DNA of 64,000 bases, from positions 36,682 through 100,681 of the forward strand of contig JAURMX010000035.1 in assembly GCA_030830475.1 (NCBI GenBank), written 5' to 3'. Position 1 is the stretch's first letter, and every line of letters starts with the position of its first letter. The notes below the pieces were generated by a model, which saw nothing but the letters and a program-made list of their open reading frames with translations, had not been told where the DNA came from and made no database searches. Source of the DNA: Candidatus Nanopelagicales bacterium. Its GTDB lineage: Bacteria; Actinomycetota; Actinomycetes; Nanopelagicales; Nanopelagicaceae. Positions 17,134 to 28,709 of the stretch are shown here, in pieces. The position numbers and the translations under genes were made by a program.

Positions 17134-19692
17134 GTGAAGAAGGCAAAGTTGCTACTGCTAGATGGCCACTCTCTGGCCTATAGGGCTTTTTACGCCCTGC
17201 CGGTTGAAAACTTCGCCACATCAACCGGGCAACATACCAATGCTATTTATGGCTTCGCCTCAATGATCATTAACTTAATTAGAGATGAAAAACCCACTCA
17301 TATAGCCACTGCTTTTGATGTCTCACGGAAAACCTTTCGGACTGAGAAATTTCCTGAATACAAAGCAAATCGCGCCAGCACCCCTGATGAATTCCGTTCT
17401 CAAATATCTTTCATAAATGAACTTCTGGATGCTTTTCAGATCCCACATTTCGAATTAGAGGGCTACGAGGCTGATGACATCATTGCAACATTTGTAGATA
17501 AATTCTCCGTTGATGCGGAGATCTTGATTTGTACTGGTGACAGGGACTCCTTCCAATTAGTAAAGAAGGATGTAACGGTTCTATATCCCAAAAAAGGTGT
17601 AACGGAGTTAGCTCGCATGACGCCAGAGGCCGTGGTTGAGAAATATGGATTGACTCCGCTTCAGTACCCGGATTTCGCAGCGCTGCGTGGTGACCCAAGT
17701 GACAATCTTCCATCAATCCCTGGGGTCGGGGAGAAGACCGCTACTAAATGGATTCAGGAGTTTGGCTCTCTTAAAGAGTTGATTGCCAAAGTAGATGAAG
17801 TTCCTGGAAAAGCGGGAGTGGCGCTTCGTACTGCACTGCCATCTGTAATAACAAATCGCGAGCTAACTCAACTTCGCCACGATCTGCCTTTGGCGATTTC
17901 ACTTAATGAACTGGAGTGGAGTGGAATTGATAAAGCGCACACCACTAAATTATTTGATCAATTAGAGATTAAGGCTTTGAAGGATCGAATTAAGTCTCTT
18001 TACGCATCTGCAGAAACTGTTGAAGTTCCAACACAGAATGTTGTCGTCAAAGAAGTTGGAGCAAAGGAGTTTTTGACGGCCCTAAAAGCCGCAAATCAAG
18101 TAGTGCCGGCCAGGTTTTCTCAAATCTTAATTTCAGCCTCCTTTGCCGAAGACACAGTTTTAGTTACCCAAATCGAAGAGGTCGCAGATTCGGTAAATGC
18201 TTTTAGTAGTTGGATGGTGCACGGAGCAAAAGAGCTCATCCGTAAAGGAGTCTTATCCCAAGTTGCAATTGATACTGAAGTTGCTGCCTATCTGCTCAAT
18301 CCCGGAGCTAGGGATTTAGATCTTGAGTCGGTCTTGCGCAGATATATTGGTGTGGAGTTAGCGGATGTGCAGAGTGATTTGTTTTCGGAAGGCTGGAATC
18401 CAGAGGCACCGGCTTACATGCAACAACTTTGGAAAGTGCTTACTGCCGAGCTAGAAAAACACAATGCCTTGCAGCTTTATCAAGATCTCGAGATTCCGAC
18501 TATGCATGCGCTGGCTCAGATGGAGGCGGTTGGTATCGGAGTGGATACGACCGCGTTAAAGATGCTTCATGAATTCTTTGAAAAAGAGGAGAGGGGTTCG
18601 ATCGCTACGGCCTATCAGTCGGTAGGCCACGAGTTTAACGTCGCTTCACCAAAGCAGTTGCAGACAGTTCTGTTTGAGGAGTTGAAGCTGCCAAAAACAA
18701 AGAGAATAAAAACTGGATTTAGCACCGATGCTGAATCACTGGAGTGGCTATACGAAACCACTAATCATCCAGTTTTGCAGGCGCTACTTAGAGTCCGTGA
18801 AGTAGGAAAGTTGCGTACAACGATAGAAGGTTTGCTGTCGGCGATAGATAGTGATCAACGGATTCATAGCACTTTCCAGCAGACTACGACCGCAACAGGT
18901 CGACTATCCTCAACGGATCCCAATCTGCAAAACATCCCGGTGCGGACCGAAGAGGGACGCAAGATTAGAGATTGTTTTGTCGCTCAAAAACCTTTTGTCG
19001 ATCTTCTAACCGCTGATTACAGCCAAATTGAGATGCGAATAATGGCGCATCTATCGGATGACAAAGAGCTGTTAGAAGCGTTTCGCACGGGGGAGGATCT
19101 TCACTCAACAGTTGCATCTCAGGTGTTCGATGTAAAGGTTTCTGATGTTGATGCTGATATGCGTCGTCAGATCAAGGCTATGTCCTATGGATTGGCTTAC
19201 GGATTGTCCTCATTTGGACTGGCGCAGCAGCTAGACATATCACCGGGCGATGCGAGTACATTGATGGCAAAGTACTTTGAAAGATTTGGCGGAATTCAGG
19301 ATTACTTGAAACAGGTTGTGGTTAAAGCTCGAGAATTGGGATATACCGAAACTATTTTGGGTAGACGACGCTATCTTCCAGATTTGAATCATGAAAATCG
19401 CCAACGTCGAGAGATTGCAGAACGCATGGCTTTGAATGCGCCAATTCAAGGTTCAGCAGCGGACATAATTAAGGTAGCGATGTTGAACGTTGAACATGCG
19501 ATTAATCAGCAAGGATTGAAATCCCGTCTTCTGCTTCAGGTGCATGATGAGTTGATATTTGAGGTAGCTGAAGGGGAGCACCAAACCATGGAGCAGTTGG
19601 TGCGCCGCGAAATGGGTAATGCATACCCGCTCAAAGCGCCGCTAGATGTAAATGTCGGGTTTGGTAAGAGCTGGGATCTAGCCGCCCACTGA
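17134..19692 (+). CDS. polA: DNA polymerase I
   Basis: PolA fills repair gaps and removes Okazaki primers. The 852-residue protein has an N-terminal 5'-nuclease domain (about 1-290: LLLDGHSLAYRAFYAL, YEADDIIAT, CTGDRDSFQLV, LRGDPSDNLPSIPGVGEKTA), a middle region without recognisable DxE exonuclease motif, so proofreading is probably lost as in other actinobacterial PolA, and a C-terminal polymerase (motif A DYSQIEMRI with Asp628, motif B RRQIKAMSYGLAYG, motif C VHDELIFE with Asp805). The GTG start sits on a predicted leaderless transcription start. Confidence 0.96.
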   Translation: MKKAKLLLLDGHSLAYRAFYALPVENFATSTGQHTNAIYGFASMIINLIRDEKPTHIATAFDVSRKTFRTEKFPEYKANRASTPDEFRSQISFINELLDAFQIPHFELEGYEADDIIATFVDKFSVDAEILICTGDRDSFQLVKKDVTVLYPKKGVTELARMTPEAVVEKYGLTPLQYPDFAALRGDPSDNLPSIPGVGEKTATKWIQEFGSLKELIAKVDEVPGKAGVALRTALPSVITNRELTQLRHDLPLAISLNELEWSGIDKAHTTKLFDQLEIKALKDRIKSLYASAETVEVPTQNVVVKEVGAKEFLTALKAANQVVPARFSQILISASFAEDTVLVTQIEEVADSVNAFSSWMVHGAKELIRKGVLSQVAIDTEVAAYLLNPGARDLDLESVLRRYIGVELADVQSDLFSEGWNPEAPAYMQQLWKVLTAELEKHNALQLYQDLEIPTMHALAQMEAVGIGVDTTALKMLHEFFEKEERGSIATAYQSVGHEFNVASPKQLQTVLFEELKLPKTKRIKTGFSTDAESLEWLYETTNHPVLQALLRVREVGKLRTTIEGLLSAIDSDQRIHSTFQQTTTATGRLSSTDPNLQNIPVRTEEGRKIRDCFVAQKPFVDLLTADYSQIEMRIMAHLSDDKELLEAFRTGEDLHSTVASQVFDVKVSDVDADMRRQIKAMSYGLAYGLSSFGLAQQLDISPGDASTLMAKYFERFGGIQDYLKQVVVKARELGYTETILGRRRYLPDLNHENRQRREIAERMALNAPIQGSAADIIKVAMLNVEHAINQQGLKSRLLLQVHDELIFEVAEGEHQTMEQLVRREMGNAYPLKAPLDVNVGFGKSWDLAAH

Positions 19693-19700
19693 GGCTCAAA

Positions 19701-19730
19701 TTGACCCTGAAGCCCTCAGGAAAGTAGCCT
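19701..19730 (+). promoter_or_regulatory. Candidate rpsA promoter (TTGACC-18-TAGCCT)
   Basis: TTGACC at 19701-19706 and TAGCCT at 19725-19730 are 18 bases apart, giving a start near 19737 and a leader of about 110 bases before the rpsA start codon. This is one of the few units here with a long leader. A small dyad CCTGA/TCAGG (19706-19710, 19716-19720) lies in the spacer. Confidence 0.5.
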
Positions 19731-19848
19731 TGCGCTCCGCGCTTGAAGGACCTGTAAATCCTCAGACCTAGCAGGATGAACCCAGATTTGAAGAAATCGG
19801 AGTCGGTGCTTGAGCGTGCCCTACTAGAACAATTCCCCACGGAGTACC

Positions 19849-21195
19849 TTGTCAACTCAAATTTCTTTAAACGATATTGGATCAGCAGAAGATTTTCTCG
19901 CCGCAATTGAAGGCACAATCAAAAACTTTAACGATGGAGATTTAGTATCTGGCGTCGTTGTCCAGGTTGATCGCGATGAAGTCCTTCTAGATATTGGTTA
20001 CAAAACAGAAGGCGTAATTCCATCCCGCGAACTCTCTATCCGTCATGACCTAGATCCAAGTGAATTGGTAAAAGTTGGCGATCGAGTAGAAGCACTTGTC
20101 TTGCAGAAGGAAGATAAAGAAGGACGTTTAATTCTTTCCAAGAAGCGTGCCCAGTATGAAAAGGCGTGGGGCGAAATTGAAGGAAAGAAAGAGCGTGATG
20201 AAGTTGTTGTTGGAACTGTTATTGAGGTAGTCAAGGGTGGTCTGATTGTTGATATCGGATTACGTGGCTTCCTACCAGCATCACTTGTTGAGATGCGTCG
20301 TGTACGTGACCTTTCTCCATACATCGGCAAGCAGGTCGAGGCTCGTATCATCGAGCTAGATAAGAACCGTAACAACGTAGTCTTGTCTCGCCGTGCATAC
20401 CTAGAGCAAACACAATCTGAATCCCGCACCACCTTCTTGAACCAACTTCAAAAGGGTCAGGTTCGTACCGGAGTTGTTTCCTCAATTGTTAACTTCGGAG
20501 CCTTTGTTGATTTAGGTGGAGTTGACGGACTTGTACATGTTTCTGAATTGTCATGGAAGCACATCGATCACCCAGGTGAGGTTGTAGCGGTTGGCGATGA
20601 GGTAACTGTTGAAGTTCTCGAGGTAGATTTTGAGCGCGAGCGTGTTTCACTTTCTCTCAAAGCAACTCAAGAAGATCCATGGCAGGCATTTGCTCGCACC
20701 CACACAATCAATCAGGTGGTACCAGGTGAGGTTACAAAGCTTGTTCCATTCGGTGCATTTATCCGCGTATTTGATGGCATTGAAGGCCTAGTTCACATCT
20801 CGGAGCTGGCAGAGCGCCACGTTGAGATTCCAGAGCAGGTAGTTCAAGTTGGCGATCAACTATTTGTAAAGATTATTGATATCGATCTAGAGCGTCGCCG
20901 TATCTCACTCTCATTGAAGCAAGCCAATGAAGGACATGATGTTGAGGTCGAAGCATTTGATCCAACTCAATACGGCATGCCGGCTCGTTATGATGAAAAT
21001 GGAAACTTCATCTATCCAGAAGGTTTTGATCCTGAAACTCAGGAATGGAAGCCAGGATATGAAGCACAACGTGAAGAGTGGGAGCGTCAGTACGCAGAAG
21101 CTCAAGCACGCTTCATGGCACACAAGAAGCAGAAGGCAGAGGCGCAAGCTGCTGATGCAGCCGCTGCGGCTTCTCAGCCTGAAACTGCAGAGTAA
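19849..21195 (+). CDS. rpsA: 30S ribosomal protein S1
   Basis: S1 binds mRNA on the 30S subunit and helps initiation. The 448-residue product has four S1 (OB-fold) repeats at roughly 34-105, 120-190, 208-276 and 293-362; repeats three and four carry VNFGAFVDLGGVDGLVHVSEL and its relative. A charged C-terminal tail (MPARYDENGNFIYPEGFDP, then Glu/Arg-rich helix) is characteristic of actinobacterial S1. The start is TTG at 19849 with GGAG four to eight bases upstream; there is no ATG or GTG that would keep the conserved N-terminus. Codon use is strongly biased, as expected for a ribosomal protein. Confidence 0.96.
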   Translation: MSTQISLNDIGSAEDFLAAIEGTIKNFNDGDLVSGVVVQVDRDEVLLDIGYKTEGVIPSRELSIRHDLDPSELVKVGDRVEALVLQKEDKEGRLILSKKRAQYEKAWGEIEGKKERDEVVVGTVIEVVKGGLIVDIGLRGFLPASLVEMRRVRDLSPYIGKQVEARIIELDKNRNNVVLSRRAYLEQTQSESRTTFLNQLQKGQVRTGVVSSIVNFGAFVDLGGVDGLVHVSELSWKHIDHPGEVVAVGDEVTVEVLEVDFERERVSLSLKATQEDPWQAFARTHTINQVVPGEVTKLVPFGAFIRVFDGIEGLVHISELAERHVEIPEQVVQVGDQLFVKIIDIDLERRRISLSLKQANEGHDVEVEAFDPTQYGMPARYDENGNFIYPEGFDPETQEWKPGYEAQREEWERQYAEAQARFMAHKKQKAEAQAADAAAAASQPETAE

Positions 21196-21213
21196 TAATT
21201 CAAAAGAAAAATT

Positions 21214-21249
21214 CTGGGCCTCGGTTATCCGGGGCCCAGTTTTCTTTTT
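21214..21249 (+). terminator. Rho-independent terminator after rpsA
   Basis: An 11-pair stem, CTGGGCCTCGG at 21214-21224 with CCGGGGCCCAG at 21229-21239 (one G-U pair), closes a TTAT loop and is followed by TTTTCTTTTT. This is the clearest intrinsic terminator in the window. Confidence 0.93.
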
Positions 21250-21254
21250 ATCGG

Positions 21255-21260
21255 TAGGCT
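21255..21260 (+). promoter_or_regulatory. -10 box TAGGCT for leaderless coaE transcript
   Basis: TAGGCT is followed by seven bases and the GTG at 21268, immediately downstream of the rpsA terminator. This starts the coaE-uvrB-uvrA-uvrC unit. Confidence 0.55.
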
Positions 21261-21267
21261 TTAAGTT

Positions 21268-21864
21268 GTGCTGAAAGTAGCGGTCACCGGGGGAATTGGT
21301 TCCGGTAAGAGTGCGGTTGGTGAAATTCTGCAGGAACTTGGGGCGGTAATTATTGATTCTGATGAATTGGCCCGAACTGTTGTTGAAAGAGGTTCGCCTG
21401 GATATGACCAGGTACTAGCGGTTTTTGGCGATGAGATATTGACCGCTGGTGAAATTGATAGAGCCAAGCTAGCTAATTTAGTTTTCACGCAGCCAGATTT
21501 ACGCAAGAAATTAGAAGGGATTGTTCATCCATTGGTTCGCGAAGCTGCTGAAGAGATTATGAAATCTGTCCCGTCAGATTCTGTAGTTGTAAGTGAGATT
21601 CCACTGCTCTTTGAAACCGATGGTGCCAAGCGTTTTGATTTTGTGATTGCGGTACAAACCCCTATTAAACTGCGTACAGATCGTTTGATTCAGCGTGGCA
21701 TGAAACAGTACGAGATTGATAAGAGAATCGCGGCTCAGGCCAGCGATGAGCAAAGAGCCGGTATCGCTCATGCAGTTGTTGTAAATGATGGATCTTTGGA
21801 TGATTTGAGATCAAAAGTTGAAGATATGTGGTTCGAGCAATTGAAGCCTAAGGTCAGAAATTAA
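21268..21864 (+). CDS. coaE: Dephospho-CoA kinase
   Basis: CoaE phosphorylates dephospho-CoA at the ribose 3' hydroxyl, the last step of coenzyme A synthesis. The 198-residue product has the P-loop [11 protein letters not shown] at 8-18, [11 protein letters not shown], the [18 protein letters not shown] segment and the lid-region arginines. It is the single-domain form; some actinobacteria carry an extra C-terminal domain that is absent here. The stop overlaps the uvrB start by one base. Confidence 0.95.
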   Translation: MLKVAVTGGIGSGKSAVGEILQELGAVIIDSDELARTVVERGSPGYDQVLAVFGDEILTAGEIDRAKLANLVFTQPDLRKKLEGIVHPLVREAAEEIMKSVPSDSVVVSEIPLLFETDGAKRFDFVIAVQTPIKLRTDRLIQRGMKQYEIDKRIAAQASDEQRAGIAHAVVVNDGSLDDLRSKVEDMWFEQLKPKVRN

Positions 21865-23945
21865 TGGTCAGAGCTGTTACCTCGACACCTAGGGCCGATA
21901 AACCTTTTCAAGTTATTAGTGATTTTCAACCTGCTGGAGATCAGCCGGATGCAATTAGAGAACTAGCCTCACGGGTAAATGCCAGCGAGTCGGACATAGT
22001 TCTGCTCGGAGCTACCGGTACCGGAAAGTCGGCTACCACCGCATGGTTGATTGAACAGGTACAACGTCCGACACTTGTCTTAGCGCCAAATAAAACTTTG
22101 GCCGCTCAGTTGGCCAATGAATTTCGTGAGCTACTTCCCAACAACGCGGTTGAGTACTTTGTTTCATATTATGACTACTACCAACCTGAGGCTTATGTTC
22201 CGCAAACCGATACCTTTATTGAAAAGGATTCCTCGATTAACTCCGAAGTTGAGAGATTGCGTTATTCCGCGACTTACTCGCTTTTAACTAGGCGGGATGT
22301 TGTAGTAGTGGCCACCGTTTCCTGTATTTATGGCCTGGGAACTCCCCAGGAGTACATCGATCGCATGATTAACATTTCAGTCGGAGACTCAATAGATCGC
22401 AATGTTCTACTTCGAAAGTTCGTTGATATTCAATATAAAAGAAATGACATGGCTTTCGAAAGAGGCACCTTTAGAGTGCGCGGGGATACTGTTGAAATCA
22501 TCCCCGTCTATGAAGAGCTGGCGATCCGTATTGAGATGTTTGGCGATGAGATTGAGCGCTTGACTACCTTGCATCCTTTAACTGGCGAGATAGTAAGTGA
22601 TGTTAAAGAGGTATTTATCTTCCCAGCTACTCATTACTCAGCGGGACCCGACACTATGAAGCGAGCAATTTCTGATATCGAAGCGGAGTTGGCTGTACGG
22701 CTTACGGAGCTAGAGAAGCAAAATAAGCTGTTGGAAGCACAAAGATTACGGATGCGCACGCAGTTTGATATCGAGATGATGTTGCAGCTGGGGTTCTGTT
22801 CTGGAATTGAAAACTACTCTCGACATATTGATGGCAGAGCACAAGGCTCGCCACCCAACTGTTTACTAGATTACTTTCCAGAGGATTTTCTCTGCGTTAT
22901 TGATGAGTCGCACATTACCGTTCCACAGATTGGCGCTATGTATGAGGGCGATGCTTCTAGAAAACGCACCTTGGTAGAACATGGCTTTCGTTTACCGAGC
23001 GCTCTAGATAATCGACCCCTTACTTTCCAAGAGTTTCTGGAGCGTACCCCGCAAAAAGTTTACCTATCGGCAACACCTGGCCCCTATGAGATGGAGAAAA
23101 CTGGGGGTGAGTTTGTTGAGCAGGTCATTAGGCCGACTGGTTTGGTTGATCCAAAGATTGTATTGAAACCGATTAAAAATCAGATCGATGATTTGATGCA
23201 AGAAATTAAGTTGCGCGCTGAAAGAAATGAGCGGGTGCTAGTAACCACCCTTACCAAGAAGATGGCTGAGGATTTAACGGACTTTTTCACTGAGGCGGGC
23301 ATTAGAGTCAGATACCTTCACTCTGAGGTGGACACACTGCGTCGCGTGGAACTGCTTCGCGAACTACGTCTTGGTGAGTACGACGTCTTAATTGGAATTA
23401 ATCTTTTGCGTGAAGGTCTTGATTTACCAGAGGTCTCCTTGGTGGCTATTTTGGATGCGGACAAGGAAGGTTTCCTGCGTTCAACAAGATCTCTAATTCA
23501 AACGATTGGCCGCGCAGCTCGAAATGTATCTGGCGAGGTTCACATGTACGCCGATAATATTACTGATTCGATGGCTCGGGCTATTGATGAGACAAATCGT
23601 CGCAGAGCAAAACAGGTGGCATATAACACCGCTCATGGAATCGATCCGCAACCATTACGCAAGAAGATCGCTGACCTAACAGATTTGATCGCACAGGAAA
23701 GTGATGACACAGATTCGTTATTGGCCGGTTCAAAGCGACGCGCCGTCACTGAAACCCCGGTTGGCGTACATGCCAAATCCCTCGTAGCCTTACCTCGCAC
23801 CGAGCTACTGGGCCTGATTGATTCTCTAACTGAGCAGATGAGAAATGCCGCAGCTGAGTTGCAATTTGAACTTGCCGCAAGGCTCCGAGATGAAATTAAA
23901 GAGTTAAAACGAGAGTTAAGAGCGATGGAAGAGGCGGGAATGTAA
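21864..23945 (+). CDS. uvrB: UvrABC excision nuclease subunit B
   Basis: UvrB verifies DNA damage handed over by UvrA and recruits UvrC. The 693-residue protein has Walker [14 protein letters not shown] near residue 50, the beta-hairpin sequence [25 protein letters not shown] segment that clamps DNA, DEAD-type box CVIDESH, helicase motif [11 protein letters not shown], and a C-terminal UVR domain ([13 protein letters not shown]). It overlaps coaE and uvrA by one base each. Confidence 0.97.
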   Translation: MVRAVTSTPRADKPFQVISDFQPAGDQPDAIRELASRVNASESDIVLLGATGTGKSATTAWLIEQVQRPTLVLAPNKTLAAQLANEFRELLPNNAVEYFVSYYDYYQPEAYVPQTDTFIEKDSSINSEVERLRYSATYSLLTRRDVVVVATVSCIYGLGTPQEYIDRMINISVGDSIDRNVLLRKFVDIQYKRNDMAFERGTFRVRGDTVEIIPVYEELAIRIEMFGDEIERLTTLHPLTGEIVSDVKEVFIFPATHYSAGPDTMKRAISDIEAELAVRLTELEKQNKLLEAQRLRMRTQFDIEMMLQLGFCSGIENYSRHIDGRAQGSPPNCLLDYFPEDFLCVIDESHITVPQIGAMYEGDASRKRTLVEHGFRLPSALDNRPLTFQEFLERTPQKVYLSATPGPYEMEKTGGEFVEQVIRPTGLVDPKIVLKPIKNQIDDLMQEIKLRAERNERVLVTTLTKKMAEDLTDFFTEAGIRVRYLHSEVDTLRRVELLRELRLGEYDVLIGINLLREGLDLPEVSLVAILDADKEGFLRSTRSLIQTIGRAARNVSGEVHMYADNITDSMARAIDETNRRRAKQVAYNTAHGIDPQPLRKKIADLTDLIAQESDDTDSLLAGSKRRAVTETPVGVHAKSLVALPRTELLGLIDSLTEQMRNAAAELQFELAARLRDEIKELKRELRAMEEAGM

Positions 23946-26782
23946 TGAGCGCGGAACGTTTGATCGTACGCGGCGCCCGCGAACACAATCTAAAGAATGT
24001 GTCACTAGATTTACCTCGCAACGCCATGATTGTCTTTACCGGATTATCAGGTTCAGGTAAATCTTCGTTGGCCTTTGACACCATCTTTGCTGAAGGGCAA
24101 AGAAGATATGTCGAGTCTCTATCAGCTTACGCACGGCAGTTTTTGGGACAGATGGATAAGCCGGATGTTGATTTTATTGAGGGACTTTCACCCGCAGTTT
24201 CGATTGATCAAAAGTCAACCAATAGAAATCCACGTTCAACCGTAGGAACAATTACTGAGGTTTATGATTATTTAAGGTTGTTATTTGCTCGAGCCGGAAA
24301 ACCTCATTGTCCTGAGTGCGGAAAAGCAATCACTAGACAGACGCCACAAAATATTGTTGATCAGATCCTCGAACTTCCAAGTGAAACCAAGTTTCAAGTT
24401 TTAGCTCCGATGATTCGGGCCCGCAAAGGTGAGTTCGTTGATCTATTCAAAGATTTAGTCGCCCAAGGTTATTCCCGTGCCCGAGTTGATGGGGTGACGG
24501 TATCTCTATCTGAACCACCTAAATTAAAGAAACAGGAAAAGCACACCATTGAGGTGGTGGTTGATCGATTAACCGCAAAGCCTGAAGGAAAGCAGAGGCT
24601 GACAGACTCAATTGAAACAGCATTGAAGTTGGCGAGCGGACTTGTGACTTTGGAGTTTGTCGATGTGAAGACGGGGGAGAAGGAGCGAACTTATAGCGAA
24701 CTTCTAGCCTGTCATGATTGCGGTCTGTCATTTCAGGAGATGGAGCCCAGATCCTTCTCCTTTAACTCGCCATTTGGCGCATGCCCAGAGTGCACAGGTA
24801 TAGGTTCAAAGCTTGAGGTTGATGAAGAGCTGGTAATTCCAGATGACTCACTCTCAATCCAGGATGGTGCAATCGCTCCTTGGTCAGGTGGTCAATCAGC
24901 TGATTACTTTCTTAATTTGTTAGAGGCATTAGCCGCTGATGTGAAGTTCTCATTGAAGACTCCTTGGGTAAAACTCTCTCAAAAGGCGAAGGATGCAATC
25001 CTCAACGGTTATGAGTACGAAGTACATGTTAAGTACAAAAACCGATATGGCCGGGTTAGAAACTACTCAACTGGTTTCGAAGGGGTTAAACCCTTTATCG
25101 AACGCAGACATGCGGAGACCGATAGTGATTACAGTCGGGAAAAGTATGAAGCTTTTATGCGGGAAACCCCATGTCCGGCTTGTAAAGGAACCCGATTGAA
25201 GCCAGAGGTATTGGCAGTAACTTTAGGTGAGAAAAATATCGCTGAAATCTGCGAGCTCTCTATTGAAGATTGCGCAAAATTCTTAAAGGGATTGAAGTTA
25301 GCCGCGCGAGAGGCGAAAATTGCAGAGCGGGTAATGAAGGAGGTTCACGCCCGTCTAGGTTTTCTTCTTGATGTCGGGCTTGAGTACCTAACTTTGGCAC
25401 GACCTGCTGCCACCCTCTCAGGTGGAGAGGCGCAGCGCATTCGGTTAGCTACCCAAATTGGCTCAGGGCTAGTAGGCGTTTTGTATGTATTGGATGAACC
25501 AAGCATTGGATTGCATCAAAGAGATAACAAGAGATTGATTGAAACCTTAACTCACCTACGCGATCTTGGTAACACTTTGATTGTTGTGGAGCATGATGAA
25601 GAGACAATACGTACCGCGGATTGGATTGTAGATATTGGGCCAGGAGCCGGTGAACACGGCGGAGAGATTGTCGTCTCCGGAGATTATCAAGCATTGGTCA
25701 ATTCGAAGCGCTCCATTACTGGTGCGTATATATCGGGACGAAGCGAAATCGCGATTCCTAAATCACGCCGAGAGATAAATCCAAAACGCTCTTTGACCAT
25801 AAAAGATGCCAGAGAAAATAACTTAAAAAACTTAGATGTTAATATTCCATTAGGCGTTTTTGTTGCCGTCACTGGAGTTAGCGGCTCTGGTAAATCAACT
25901 CTAGTAAATGACATTTTGTACTCGGTGCTAGCCAATAAATTGAATGGGGCCCGGGTAGTTCCAGGAAGACACAGGACAATTACGGGTGTTGATCACCTAG
26001 ACAAAGTTGTACATGTAGACCAATCACCAATCGGCCGAACTCCGCGCTCGAATCCTGCTACTTACACAGGGGTCTTTGACAAAATCCGCGCTCTATTTGC
26101 CGAGACTAGTGAGGCAAAGGTTCGGGGATACCAGCAAGGTCGTTTTTCATTCAATGTGAAGGGTGGACGTTGCGAAAATTGCGCTGGCGACGGGACCATC
26201 ACCATTGAAATGAACTTCCTCCCGGATGTTTATGTGCCTTGCGAGGTATGTCATGGGGCTAGATATAACCGAGAGACGCTGGAGGTTCATTACAAGGGCA
26301 AAACAATTGCTGAAGTTCTAGATATGCCGATAGAAAAAGCAACTGATTTCTTTGAATCGATTCCGGCGATTCATCGCTATCTAAAAACACTTTGTGATGT
26401 TGGTTTAGGTTATGTTCGACTTGGCCAATCTGCACCGACTTTATCGGGAGGTGAGGCACAACGTGTTAAGTTGGCTACAGAGCTGCAACGCCGTTCGACT
26501 GGACGCACTATTTATGTCTTGGATGAGCCGACCACGGGTCTACATTTTGAAGATGTCCGCAAACTACTAATGGTCTTGCAGCGCCTAGTGGATACCGGAA
26601 ATACAGTTGTAGTAATTGAGCACAACATGGATGTAATCAAATGTGCCGACTGGATTATTGATCTTGGACCAGAGGGCGGTTCAGGCGGTGGCACTTTGGT
26701 CGCAGAAGGCACTCCAGAAGTAGTGGCTAAAGTTAAAAGTAGCTATACCGGAAAGTTTCTGGCTGAAGCGCTAAAGAAATAG
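23945..26782 (+). CDS. uvrA: UvrABC excision nuclease subunit A
   Basis: UvrA is the damage-sensing dimer of nucleotide excision repair. The 945-residue product contains two ABC ATPase modules (Walker [13 protein letters not shown] near 35 and [12 protein letters not shown] near 645; signatures [10 protein letters not shown] and [10 protein letters not shown]) and the zinc-binding cysteines CPECGK, CHDCG/CPECTG and [14 protein letters not shown]. Its start overlaps the uvrB stop by one base and uvrC follows after two bases, so all three repair subunits are in one unit. Confidence 0.97.
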   Translation: MSAERLIVRGAREHNLKNVSLDLPRNAMIVFTGLSGSGKSSLAFDTIFAEGQRRYVESLSAYARQFLGQMDKPDVDFIEGLSPAVSIDQKSTNRNPRSTVGTITEVYDYLRLLFARAGKPHCPECGKAITRQTPQNIVDQILELPSETKFQVLAPMIRARKGEFVDLFKDLVAQGYSRARVDGVTVSLSEPPKLKKQEKHTIEVVVDRLTAKPEGKQRLTDSIETALKLASGLVTLEFVDVKTGEKERTYSELLACHDCGLSFQEMEPRSFSFNSPFGACPECTGIGSKLEVDEELVIPDDSLSIQDGAIAPWSGGQSADYFLNLLEALAADVKFSLKTPWVKLSQKAKDAILNGYEYEVHVKYKNRYGRVRNYSTGFEGVKPFIERRHAETDSDYSREKYEAFMRETPCPACKGTRLKPEVLAVTLGEKNIAEICELSIEDCAKFLKGLKLAAREAKIAERVMKEVHARLGFLLDVGLEYLTLARPAATLSGGEAQRIRLATQIGSGLVGVLYVLDEPSIGLHQRDNKRLIETLTHLRDLGNTLIVVEHDEETIRTADWIVDIGPGAGEHGGEIVVSGDYQALVNSKRSITGAYISGRSEIAIPKSRREINPKRSLTIKDARENNLKNLDVNIPLGVFVAVTGVSGSGKSTLVNDILYSVLANKLNGARVVPGRHRTITGVDHLDKVVHVDQSPIGRTPRSNPATYTGVFDKIRALFAETSEAKVRGYQQGRFSFNVKGGRCENCAGDGTITIEMNFLPDVYVPCEVCHGARYNRETLEVHYKGKTIAEVLDMPIEKATDFFESIPAIHRYLKTLCDVGLGYVRLGQSAPTLSGGEAQRVKLATELQRRSTGRTIYVLDEPTTGLHFEDVRKLLMVLQRLVDTGNTVVVIEHNMDVIKCADWIIDLGPEGGSGGGTLVAEGTPEVVAKVKSSYTGKFLAEALKK

Positions 26783-26784
26783 TT

Positions 26785-28695
26785 ATGGCAGATCCCGCCT
26801 CTTACCGTCCTAGCAATATCCCAGATGAACCTGGGGTTTATCGCTTTTTCAATGAGGCAAATCAGGTTATCTATGTCGGTAAGGCTAGGTCTTTAAAGAA
26901 CCGCCTCAACTCCTACTTTCAAAAGAATCTGGGTGAGAAGACCACGCGAATGGTTAACGCAGCTAATCGTGTGGATTGGACAGTAGTACGCACCGAGGTA
27001 GAGGCGCTGCAACTTGAATTTACCTGGATTAAAGAGTTTGACCCGTCCTTCAATGTGCAGTTTAAGGATGATAAGTCCTATCCATATTTGGCTATCACTA
27101 TTGATGAGGAGTTCCCCAGAATATTTATCACTAGACGTTCCAAGCGAAAGGGCGTTGTTTACTTTGGTCCCTTTGCTCACGCCTGGGCGCTACGAACCAC
27201 TTTTGATGTATTGCTCAAGCTTTTCCCTGTGCGCTCCTGCTCTAACAACAACTTTGAAAGAGCAAAACGTGTTAACCGTCCCTGTCTATTGGGCGATATT
27301 GGAAAATGTTCCGCACCATGTGTGCAACGCGTGTCAACTTCAGAGCATAAAGAGTTAGCAGATCGATTATTGGAGTTCATGTCCAAAGGTTCTGCCGACA
27401 TTACAGAAGAGTTGAGAAGAGAAATGCAGGCCGCGTCAGCTGTAGAAGAGTTTGAAAAGGCGGGAAAGTTAAGAGATCAGCTAGCCGCACTTGAACGTGC
27501 CTCAGAGTCAACAGATGCGGCAATCTCAGACTCTATTAACTCTGATTTCGTTGCCTTTCATCAGGATATAACCCACGCTGCGGCATCGATTTTTAGAGTC
27601 AGAGAAGGACGAGTTATTGGCACCAAATCTTGGGTAATCGATCTGGCGAACATTCCAGAGGATACTCAGTTACTCGATGTCACATTGAATCAGATCTACA
27701 GCGAGTTTGAACCGGCAAAAGAGGTGCTGGTTAATTTAGAGGTAGATGGTGATGGATTATCAGAGTTTCTTTCAAATGCTTTCTCCCACCGAGTGATTGT
27801 CAGAAGGCCAGAACGGGGCGAGAAATCTGAGTTGCTCGATACGGTAAAGCGCAATGCTCATCACTCTCTAGTTCAATTCCTTAGCAAACGGTCAAATGAT
27901 GCTGCAGTTAGCGGGCGGGCTTTAGAGGATCTAGCAAATGCTCTAGGAATGGATGAACTTCCCCTGCGCATTGAATGTTTTGATATCTCTAATATTCAAG
28001 GCACTTCAGTAGTGGCCTCAATGGTGGTATTCGAGGATGGGCAATCAAAAAAGAGCGAGTACCGCAGATTTGGTATAGATGATCAACAGAAATTTGATGA
28101 TACCCGCGCCATGCATCATGTCATCACCCGTAGATTTAAAAGATATCTGGCGGAGAAGGATTTAGATTTAACGGAGATTGAGTTAAGTGGTGGCGAACGG
28201 CCTAAGTTTGCTTATCCGCCCCAGCTGGTAATTGTTGATGGTGGCAGGGGGCAGGTAAATGCTGCAGCTCGAGCCTTCGCAGAACTTGGAATAACCGATA
28301 TAACTTTAGTGGGATTAGCTAAAAGACTGGAAGAGATTTGGTTTCCAGATCAAAGCTATCCCGTAATCTTGCCACGTCATAGCGAAGCGCTTTATTTAGT
28401 ACAAAGAGTCAGAGATGAAGCGCACCGATTTGCAATTACCTTCCATCGCTCCAAGAGGTCTCGCCTTATGGTGGAGTCTTTACTTGATGAAATTCCAGCT
28501 CTGGGTGAGGTTCGCCGTCAAGCGCTACTAGATCACTTTGGATCGGTGGCGGCACTTAAGAAGGCAACACTTGAGGAGATTGCGCAACTTCCGGGTATTG
28601 GAATTAAGACAGCAGAATCGATAGTAAACGCCCTCTCTGCCGTGGAATCACAAACCCATGTTGATACCGCTACGGGAGAGATACTTGACAGGTAG
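26785..28695 (+). CDS. uvrC: UvrABC excision nuclease subunit C
   Basis: UvrC makes both incisions around the lesion. The 636-residue protein begins with the GIY-YIG nuclease (EPGVYRFFN, IYVGKARSLKNRL), then a UVR domain near residue 215 (AVEEFEKAGKLRDQL), an RNase H-like C-terminal nuclease (RIECFDISNIQGTSVVASMVVFEDG), and a helix-hairpin-helix end (EEIAQLPGIGIKTAESI). ATG follows the uvrA stop by two bases. Confidence 0.97.
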   Translation: MADPASYRPSNIPDEPGVYRFFNEANQVIYVGKARSLKNRLNSYFQKNLGEKTTRMVNAANRVDWTVVRTEVEALQLEFTWIKEFDPSFNVQFKDDKSYPYLAITIDEEFPRIFITRRSKRKGVVYFGPFAHAWALRTTFDVLLKLFPVRSCSNNNFERAKRVNRPCLLGDIGKCSAPCVQRVSTSEHKELADRLLEFMSKGSADITEELRREMQAASAVEEFEKAGKLRDQLAALERASESTDAAISDSINSDFVAFHQDITHAAASIFRVREGRVIGTKSWVIDLANIPEDTQLLDVTLNQIYSEFEPAKEVLVNLEVDGDGLSEFLSNAFSHRVIVRRPERGEKSELLDTVKRNAHHSLVQFLSKRSNDAAVSGRALEDLANALGMDELPLRIECFDISNIQGTSVVASMVVFEDGQSKKSEYRRFGIDDQQKFDDTRAMHHVITRRFKRYLAEKDLDLTEIELSGGERPKFAYPPQLVIVDGGRGQVNAAARAFAELGITDITLVGLAKRLEEIWFPDQSYPVILPRHSEALYLVQRVRDEAHRFAITFHRSKRSRLMVESLLDEIPALGEVRRQALLDHFGSVAALKKATLEEIAQLPGIGIKTAESIVNALSAVESQTHVDTATGEILDR

Positions 28696-28709
28696 TAGAG
28701 GATGTAGCC

